Part shown: one piece after another, positions 1-6,306 of the stretch
How the letters are laid out: every line of letters starts with the position of its first letter
How positions within the stretch are numbered: position 1 is the first letter of the stretch
Assembly (NCBI GenBank): GCA_020027365.1
Contig: JAHRAJ010000037.1
Coordinates: 1-10,588, forward strand
DNA from: Cenarchaeum sp.
Lineage (GTDB): Archaea; Thermoproteota; Nitrososphaeria; Nitrososphaerales; Nitrosopumilaceae
Reading direction: 5' to 3'
DNA: 10,588 nucleotides
Made by a program: the position numbers and the translations under genes
The notes under the pieces: generated by a model
Told to the model about the DNA's origin: nothing
What the model saw: the letters and a program-made list of their open reading frames with translations, nothing else
Databases searched by the model: none

Positions 1-108
1 ATCAGCGAAAACCCGGCATTACAGTCAAAGGTATTCATCTTTGTTGGGATGGTAGAGTCTATTGCAATATACGGCATCGTGATGATGTTTATCATTCTGG
101 GGCAGTAG
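1..108 (+). CDS. atpK: A-type ATP synthase proteolipid subunit K (c), 3' end only
   Basis: The first 105 bases read in frame as 35 residues ending at a TAG stop (106-108). They form a hydrophobic helical hairpin end with the segment GMVESIAIYGIVMM. This is the last helix of the rotor proteolipid of archaeal A-type ATP synthases; the glutamate (residue 19 of the fragment, codon 55-57) sits where the ion-carrying carboxylate lies in this family. The subunit forms the membrane ring that couples proton or sodium flow to ATP synthesis. The 5' part lies outside the window, so length and start are unknown. An oligo-T run follows 28 nt after the stop. The match rests on motif recognition of a short fragment; another membrane protein end is possible but less likely. 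Confidence 0.8.
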   Translation: MSENPALQSKVFIFVGMVESIAIYGIVMMFIILGQ

Positions 109-136
109 GTCTACCGACGAAATAGGACGACAACCC

Positions 137-144
137 TTTTTTTT
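137..144 (+). terminator. Oligo-T transcription terminator candidate after atpK
   Basis: Eight consecutive T residues lie 28 nt downstream of the atpK stop and just before the convergent pyrI stop. Archaeal RNA polymerase commonly terminates at oligo-T tracts without needing a hairpin. Position and composition fit, but no transcript end can be seen from sequence alone. Confidence 0.5.
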
Positions 145-154
145 GCATGATTCA

Positions 155-622
155 CTATGCGTTATAGTCCATCTTGTCCGTGTCGAGTATGCGGCCGCAG
201 TATCTGCACTTGAGCACCATGTCCTCCTCCTTGCCGACCACATCCATCACCGACTCTATGTGCTCGGGGCTGTTTGTTATGCAGTCCGGGTTGGAGCACC
301 GGAATATCCTGCCAATCTCGTTGGGCAGTGAAATCCTCCTCTTCTCCACAAGCTTGTAGTCCTTGATTATGTTGACCGTGGCCTTGGGGGCGATCACGGC
401 AAGCTTGCTGGTGTCGTCGTCCATTAGAAAGCGGTTTTCCACCTTGATTATGTCCTTTTTCCGAAACTTGCCGCTTGGTACGTTGAGTGCCACGGTGGTC
501 AGTCCGCCGTCCCTGCCGTCTATCTTGAGGGCGCCAAGCACCGCAAGCCCCCTGCCCTCGTCGATGTGGTCGATCACGGTACCCTCCCTGATCCTCCTCA
601 CGATCAGCTCCGATTCCTGCAT
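155..622 (-). CDS. pyrI: Aspartate carbamoyltransferase regulatory subunit PyrI
   Basis: This encodes a 155-residue protein, the usual PyrI length (about 150). PyrI is the regulatory chain that binds nucleotide effectors and, through a zinc domain, contacts the catalytic PyrB chains in the second step of pyrimidine synthesis. The N-terminal allosteric domain covers residues 1-100. The C-terminal zinc domain shows the expected four cysteines, C109-x4-C114 and C139-x2-C142. The frame stays open upstream to 775, but the ATG at 622 gives the N-terminus MQESELIVRRI, typical of the family. It also lies 25-26 nt from a minus-strand TATATA box (645-650), as for a leaderless mRNA. It is divergent from pyrB rather than in the pyrBI operon order common elsewhere. 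Confidence 0.95.
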   Translation of the reverse strand: MQESELIVRRIREGTVIDHIDEGRGLAVLGALKIDGRDGGLTTVALNVPSGKFRKKDIIKVENRFLMDDDTSKLAVIAPKATVNIIKDYKLVEKRRISLPNEIGRIFRCSNPDCITNSPEHIESVMDVVGKEEDMVLKCRYCGRILDTDKMDYNA

Positions 623-632
623 TAGAATACTG

Positions 633-637
633 TATAT
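633..637 (+). promoter_or_regulatory. TATA-like box for pyrB
   Basis: TATAT within TGTATATGTG is centred at about 635, 27 nt upstream of the ATG at 662. This supports 662 as a leaderless pyrB start over the upstream GTG (638) and ATG (650), which lie in or too close to the promoter. The second TATA run at 645-650 could instead serve a start at 683 with a leader of roughly 9 nt. Confidence 0.45.
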
Positions 638-644
638 GTGCCCG

Positions 645-650
645 TATATA
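645..650 (-). promoter_or_regulatory. TATA-like box for pyrI
   Basis: On the minus strand, TATATA is centred about 25.5 nt upstream of the pyrI ATG (622). That is the spacing of an archaeal TATA box to a transcription start at or next to the start codon. The site lies beyond the pyrB TATA candidate (633-637), so the two divergent promoters are interleaved. Confidence 0.5.
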
Positions 651-661
651 TGGTTGAAAGG

Positions 662-1594
662 ATGGGCGGCGGGTTTGCCGGAATGGACATCATCTCCATA
701 AAGGATCTTGACAGGGAAGGGCTGGATCGTATCTTCACGGCGACCGACAGGCTCATGGACATGGATCCGGTGCAACGGCGCGAGATATGCAGGGGCAAGA
801 CGCTGGGATACCTGTTTTTTGAGCCCAGCACCCGGACCCGCCTGAGCTTTGAGGCCGCAATGGCCTCGCTGGGGGGCACCGCGCTGGGGATATCCGATGC
901 CTCATCCTCGTCTACGCAAAAGGGGGAGAGCCTTGCCGACACAGTCCGCATGATGTCCATATACTCCGACGTGCTGGTGTTGCGCCACCCGCTTGACGGC
1001 TCTAGCAGGTTTGCGGCCGAGGTCTCGTCCAAGCCGGTGATCAACGCCGGAAGCGGGACCGAGGAACACCCTACACAGGCCATACAGGATCTGTTTGCCA
1101 TGCGGCGCGAGAAGAAGAGGATTGACGGACTCAAGATTGGGATTGTTGGGGATTTAAAGTACGGGCGGACCGTATACTCGCTGCTGTATGCGCTGGGCAA
1201 CTACGACGTGGACGTCCGCCTGATCTCACCCGAGTCGCTGAGAATCCGCCCCGACTCTACATACGACATCAAGCAAAAGCTGTCATTTACCGAGTCTGAC
1301 GACATTGGGGGCTGCATAGACGAACTAGACGTGGTGTATGTGACCCGCATACAAAAGGAGCGGTTTCCCGACGAGGAGGAGTATCTCAAGGTAAAGGGCA
1401 GCTACGTGGTCGGCCCCGACATGGTGCGCCGCATGAAGGAGGGGGCCGTCATACTGCACCCGCTACCCCGGCTTGACGAGATACCCGCAGAGGTCGACTC
1501 TACCCCCAACGCACGGTACTTTGAGCAGGCCGAGTATGGCATGCACACCAGAGCGGCCCTTTTGGGGCTGGCCTTGGGGGGGAACGGGTTTTAA
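662..1594 (+). CDS. pyrB: Aspartate carbamoyltransferase catalytic subunit PyrB
   Basis: PyrB condenses carbamoyl phosphate with L-aspartate to carbamoyl-aspartate, the first committed step of pyrimidine synthesis. Numbered from the ATG at 662 (310 residues, within the normal archaeal range of about 300-310), the active-site motifs are intact. They are S56-T57-R58-T59-R60 of FEPSTRTR (carbamoyl-phosphate loop), K87 in STQKGES, H136 in HPTQ, GDLKYGRT (163-170) and HPLPR (266-270). The frame is open from a GTG at 638, with ATGs at 650, 662 and 683. I prefer 662 because it sits 27 nt from a TATA-like box; 683 is a reasonable alternative (303 residues). It diverges from pyrI across a very short gap. 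Its TAA stop is immediately followed by the TTG start of the next gene, suggesting co-transcription. Confidence 0.96.
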   Translation: MGGGFAGMDIISIKDLDREGLDRIFTATDRLMDMDPVQRREICRGKTLGYLFFEPSTRTRLSFEAAMASLGGTALGISDASSSSTQKGESLADTVRMMSIYSDVLVLRHPLDGSSRFAAEVSSKPVINAGSGTEEHPTQAIQDLFAMRREKKRIDGLKIGIVGDLKYGRTVYSLLYALGNYDVDVRLISPESLRIRPDSTYDIKQKLSFTESDDIGGCIDELDVVYVTRIQKERFPDEEEYLKVKGSYVVGPDMVRRMKEGAVILHPLPRLDEIPAEVDSTPNARYFEQAEYGMHTRAALLGLALGGNGF

Positions 1595-3095
<1,501 letters not shown>

Positions 3096-3115
<20 letters not shown>

Positions 3116-3479
3116 CGGTGTCCATCCTCTTGTTTGCCTGAAAGTCGCGCGTGATCGCCACCACCCTTTCGGCATCCCCGTCTATGACAAACAGCTCCAT
3201 GCATTTTTCCCCCTCGATCTTGCTGTGCAGGTGGGTCGTAATCAGGTCTTCAAAGCTGTGCCTGAGCCCCGAGACTATGTCATCATACTCGTCGCTGTGC
3301 AGTACAAGCAGTATGGCGTGCACGTTGCCGCGCAGCTCTGCCCTTTGCTTTTCCTCGGCGGCAAAGCTTCGGATGCCCGCCCTTATGGCCTCGGATCTGC
3401 CTGCAAAGCCCATCGACGAACGGAGCCCGTCAAGCTCTGCGAGAATCTCGTCGGTCAGCGAGATTGAAACTATCGGCAT
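3096..3479 (-). CDS. NikR-like ribbon-helix-helix metalloregulator
   Basis: This encodes a 127-residue protein, close to bacterial NikR (about 133). The N-terminal ribbon-helix-helix DNA-binding domain (VSISLTDEILAELD strand and helix, then RSEAIRAGIRSF, residues 4-39) is followed by an ACT-like metal-sensing domain. His74, His83, His85 and Cys93 lie in the pattern H-x8-H-x-H-x7-C. This resembles the NikR nickel ligands (H76, H87, H89, C95 in E. coli) with slightly different spacing, so the metal may not be nickel. It diverges from a Zn/Mn-type ABC importer across an AT-rich, palindrome-rich gap, which suggests it controls that importer and itself. A TATA-like box on the minus strand is centred 26 nt before the ATG. 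The 3' end overlaps the PEFG gene by 20 bp. Family assignment is firm; metal identity is inference. Confidence 0.88.
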
Positions 3480-3497
3480 GAATGGCGTTAATAACTT

Positions 3498-3512
3498 TGG
3501 TATAAAATACCA
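3498..3512. promoter_or_regulatory. Palindrome over the nikR-like promoter, operator candidate
   Basis: TGGTAT-AAA-ATACCA is a perfect inverted repeat with 6-bp arms. It contains the minus-strand TATA-like box (centre about 3505) lying 26 nt from the ATG of the nikR-like gene (3479). A dimeric ribbon-helix-helix protein bound here would block TBP, giving autoregulation. Binding itself is inferred. Confidence 0.5.
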
Positions 3513-3515
3513 TGC

Positions 3516-3530
3516 AAAATTATTAATTTT
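3516..3530. promoter_or_regulatory. Second palindrome in the nikR-znuA gap
   Basis: AAAATTA-T-TAATTTT is a perfect inverted repeat with 7-bp arms, centred 18 bp from the neighbouring palindrome at 3498-3512. It lies midway between the two divergent promoters. It could be an operator, or simply a chance product of AT-rich promoter DNA. Confidence 0.35.
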
Positions 3531-3538
3531 TTACAGAT

Positions 3539-3548
3539 TTATTAATAA
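3539..3548 (+). promoter_or_regulatory. TATA-like element for znuA
   Basis: TTATTAATAA is a perfect 10-bp palindrome centred about 24 nt upstream of the znuA GTG (3567). This matches archaeal TATA-to-start spacing for a nearly leaderless mRNA. Its core TTATTAAT also occurs at 3520-3527, within the middle palindrome. Confidence 0.45.
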
Positions 3549-3566
3549 GATGTTGGTGTATAGGGC

Positions 3567-4718
3567 GTGGAAACAACAAAGGTGGTGGCCATAGTCCTCA
3601 TAGCGGTGGCAGTCCCCGCCGTATCGGCGTGGATCTTGAATGCGGACCGATCACCGGCCGAGCCGGCAGGCGGTCCTCTGGAAGGCATCATGCCGGACCA
3701 AGACGGTGATCGGATCACGGTGCTGGCCTCGTTCTATCCCGTGTACGACTTTGCAAGGCAGGTGGGCGGCGACAAGGCCGACGTCAGGATTCTAGTCCCG
3801 ACCGGGATTGAGCCACACGACTGGGATCCGTCCATACGCGACATCAAGGACATGCACGAGGCGGACCTGATCATAATCAACGGGGCCGGCCTGGAGGGCT
3901 GGGTTGACAGGGTGGAACAGACCGATGCCGGGGCGGGCAGGATTGTCGACACCAGTCTGGGAATTGCCATTGCAAACGGCGACGACGACGACCATCTGGC
4001 GGCAGAGATGGCAAAGGGACGGGATGGCGGCAACGGCAACAGTTCTAGAAGTGAAACAACGGCAAACGGCGACGGCGACGATCGTGACGACGATGATGAT
4101 GATGACCACCGCCGCCACGGCGGCGACGACGATGATGACGACGACGATGATGACGACCGACGCATACACCGCCACCATGCAACCACGACGGCAACAACAG
4201 ATCCGCATATATGGCTCAATCCCATCATGGCCAAGACCCAGGTGCAAAACATAGCCGATGCCATGGCGGATCTAGATCCGGCCAACGCCCAGCACTACCA
4301 GTCCAACGCGGCATCTTACGTTGACAGGCTTGACCTGCTTGACCGTCAAATGCGCGACAAACTTGCCGGATGTGCAAAGGACTTTGTTGTATACCACGGG
4401 GCTTTCTCATACCTTGCCAACGAATACGGGTTGCGCCAGCACGCGATCGTCCCGTCCGGCGACTCACACGCAGAGCCCACACCCGGCACAATCCAAAACG
4501 CGGTGGATCTGGCACGCGACATGGGAATCGACGTGCTATTTGCGGGCGGCACCCCGGATCAAGACGGTTCCACACGCGTCCTAGAGGTGGTTGCCAGAGA
4601 GATCGGACCGCACGTCACAATCTCCATTCTATCCCCGATCGAGACCGGCCATGGAGGATCCGACTATGTGGATCACATGGAACAAAACCTGTCAAACCTC
4701 GTGGAGGCGCTGTGTTGA
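3567..4718 (+). CDS. znuA: Zinc/manganese-type ABC transporter substrate-binding protein
   Basis: This encodes a 383-residue member of the cluster A-I (ZnuA/TroA) family, which captures Zn2+ or Mn2+ outside the membrane and hands it to ZnuBC. A hydrophobic signal or anchor segment spans residues 6-22; no lipobox cysteine is seen. Metal-site motifs are present: His84 in GIEPHDWDPS, His214 in DPHIWLNP, His277 in VYHGAFSYLA, and HAEPTPG (301-307). Residues 139-204 form the charged insert typical of zinc binders. It is unusually acidic here, with Asp runs at 174-180 and 187-197 plus His181, 184, 201, 203 and 204. The protein is longer than usual (about 300) mainly because of this insert. The GTG start follows a TATA-like box by 24 nt. 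Its TGA overlaps the start of the ATPase gene. Zinc is favoured over manganese by the His/Asp insert. Confidence 0.93.
   Translation: METTKVVAIVLIAVAVPAVSAWILNADRSPAEPAGGPLEGIMPDQDGDRITVLASFYPVYDFARQVGGDKADVRILVPTGIEPHDWDPSIRDIKDMHEADLIIINGAGLEGWVDRVEQTDAGAGRIVDTSLGIAIANGDDDDHLAAEMAKGRDGGNGNSSRSETTANGDGDDRDDDDDDDHRRHGGDDDDDDDDDDDRRIHRHHATTTATTDPHIWLNPIMAKTQVQNIADAMADLDPANAQHYQSNAASYVDRLDLLDRQMRDKLAGCAKDFVVYHGAFSYLANEYGLRQHAIVPSGDSHAEPTPGTIQNAVDLARDMGIDVLFAGGTPDQDGSTRVLEVVAREIGPHVTISILSPIETGHGGSDYVDHMEQNLSNLVEALC
4086..4157 (+). repeat. GAC/GAT triplet-rich tract in znuA
   Basis: Imperfect runs of GAC and GAT codons encode the two Asp blocks (residues 174-180 and 187-197) of the metal-binding insert, separated by His, Arg and Gly codons. 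Mixed codons indicate an older or selected repeat rather than a fresh expansion. Confidence 0.8.
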
Positions 4719-5494
4719 GCGGCATAGTGGATGTCAGCCATCTTACCGTCCGGTATCCGGGAGTTGTGGCGGTAGACGATGTCACCCTCTTGGTAAACGA
4801 GGGTGACTTTGTGGGGATTATCGGGCCCAACGGCGCCGGCAAATCCACCCTATTTGCCTGCATGCTGGGACTAAACCCGGACTACCGCGGTTCCATCAGG
4901 TTTTTTGGACAAGACATCCGCCGATCAAGAAAACACCTGAAATTCATCGGATATGTGCCGCAAAAGCCGGTCTTTGAACCCGGCTTTCCGGCCACCGTCC
5001 GTGACGTGATCATGATGGGTTTGTCCGGCGCAGCCGGCATCAACACGGCGAAAAAAAGTGCGGACGACCAAATCGACGAAATCCTGCAGCAGATGTGGAT
5101 ACACGAGCTGGCCCACCGCCGGATAGGCGAGCTGTCCGGCGGCCAGCAGCAGCGCGTATTCATAGCAAAGGCGCTGATCAACCGGCCCCGGCTGCTCATC
5201 CTGGACGAGCCGGTCACCGGGATTGACGCCGAGAGCACCGAGATGTTTTACAGCATCCTGCGCGACATCAACTCCCGGCAAAGGATCACGATACTCTGGT
5301 CGTCCCACGACATGGACGCCGTCGGCCGGCTGGCAAACAAGGTGGCCTGTCTGGACAAGACCCTGTTCTTTCACGGCAACCCGGGCGACTTTTTTGCAGA
5401 CGAGAGCCTGGTCCGCAAGTACTCCGAGGCATCCATGCAGAGGCACATGCACGACCATCACCACGACGACGACGACCACCACCACCGGACATGA
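4712..5494 (+). CDS. znuC: Zinc/manganese-type ABC transporter ATP-binding protein
   Basis: This encodes a 260-residue cytoplasmic ATPase that powers metal import. All ABC motifs are intact: Walker A GPNGAGKS (38-45), Q-loop Q84 in YVPQK, signature LSGGQQQR (141-148), Walker B LLILDE (161-166) with DEPVTGID, and H-loop His199 in SSHDMD. The frame is open far upstream, but homology starts at SGIVDVSHLTVRYPG. GTG 4712 or TTG 4715 overlap the znuA stop, and a GGAGG ribosome-binding motif (4703-4707) lies 4 or 7 nt before them, so TTG is a real alternative. The last 20 residues form a tail with eight His and five Asp, which could bind zinc. The gene ends in an ATGA overlap with the permease gene, a sign of translational coupling. 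Confidence 0.95.
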   Translation: MLSGIVDVSHLTVRYPGVVAVDDVTLLVNEGDFVGIIGPNGAGKSTLFACMLGLNPDYRGSIRFFGQDIRRSRKHLKFIGYVPQKPVFEPGFPATVRDVIMMGLSGAAGINTAKKSADDQIDEILQQMWIHELAHRRIGELSGGQQQRVFIAKALINRPRLLILDEPVTGIDAESTEMFYSILRDINSRQRITILWSSHDMDAVGRLANKVACLDKTLFFHGNPGDFFADESLVRKYSEASMQRHMHDHHHDDDDHHHRT

Positions 5495-6306
5495 CCCTTG
5501 AAATCCTAGCCTACGGCTTTATACAGCGCTCGCTCATCGCGGGAACCGCGATCGCAATCCTGTGCGCGGTGGTGGGGATATTTCTGGTACTCCGCAGATA
5601 CTCGCTCTTTGGAGATGCGGTGGCCCACACCGCGTTTGGCGGCATAGCACTGGGCCTTCTCGTGGGGGTCTACCCGCTGTGGACCGCCTACCTCGTCTCG
5701 GTGGCAGGGGCACTCGTAATCACCAGAATCCGTAGCAGGTTTCAAATCTCCGGCGACGCGTCGATCGCCGTACTGCTCTCGTCGGGCATAGCCGTAGGAC
5801 TGGTCCTGATGGGTCTCTCCGGCGGGCCATCCGTGGACATACTAAGCTTTATCTTTGGAAGCATCCTGCTTGTCGGCGCAACCGACACCGTTATCATACT
5901 GGCGCTGACCGGATCCGTACTGGTCGTAATCCTCCTGCTGTACCGGCAGCTTGTCTACTCTACATTTAACGAGGAACAGGCCCGGGTAAGCGGCATCCGG
6001 GTGGACGCGATCAACTATCTGGTGGTGTTTATCGCCGGCATTACCGTGGTCACCTCTATCCAGCTGGTTGGAATTCTGCTAATCTCGGCGCTCTTGGTAA
6101 TTCCCAACATCAGCGCGATAATGTACGGCAGGGGGTTTCGTGACACGATGCTCATATCCATCGCATTCTCGGCATCCTCCGTTGTGTCCGGAATTCTGAT
6201 ATCGTATGCGCTGGACATGACCCCGTCGGGAACAATCGTTCTAGTTGCGGTGGCCATCTTTGCGGTCACCCTGGGGCTGCGAAGGATGAGCCTGATCAGC
6301 GGCTGA
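5491..6306 (+). CDS. znuB: Zinc/manganese-type ABC transporter permease
   Basis: This encodes a 271-residue ABC-3 family permease, the membrane channel for the metal carried by ZnuA. It is almost wholly hydrophobic, with about eight or nine helices (for example 15-34, 46-62, 64-80, 90-109, 115-130, 132-151, 177-208, 220-240, 247-263). Family landmarks are GDAVAHTAFGGIALG (41-55), the cytoplasmic coupling segment YSTFNEEQARVSGI (156-169) and VGILLISALLVIPNISA (193-209). The ATG overlaps the znuC stop (ATGA), so translation is coupled. The last 66 bp overlap the 3' end of the convergent copper-protein gene. Confidence 0.95.
   Translation: MTLEILAYGFIQRSLIAGTAIAILCAVVGIFLVLRRYSLFGDAVAHTAFGGIALGLLVGVYPLWTAYLVSVAGALVITRIRSRFQISGDASIAVLLSSGIAVGLVLMGLSGGPSVDILSFIFGSILLVGATDTVIILALTGSVLVVILLLYRQLVYSTFNEEQARVSGIRVDAINYLVVFIAGITVVTSIQLVGILLISALLVIPNISAIMYGRGFRDTMLISIAFSASSVVSGILISYALDMTPSGTIVLVAVAIFAVTLGLRRMSLISG

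Noticed and set aside
623..775. N-terminal extension of pyrI to 775
   Set aside because: It would run through the pyrB coding start and both promoters. The extra residues do not resemble PyrI, whose normal N-terminus begins at the ATG at 622.
4370..4711. Upstream extension of the ATPase frame inside znuA
   Set aside because: Arg-rich out-of-frame reading of znuA. ABC homology begins only after 4712, next to a ribosome-binding motif.
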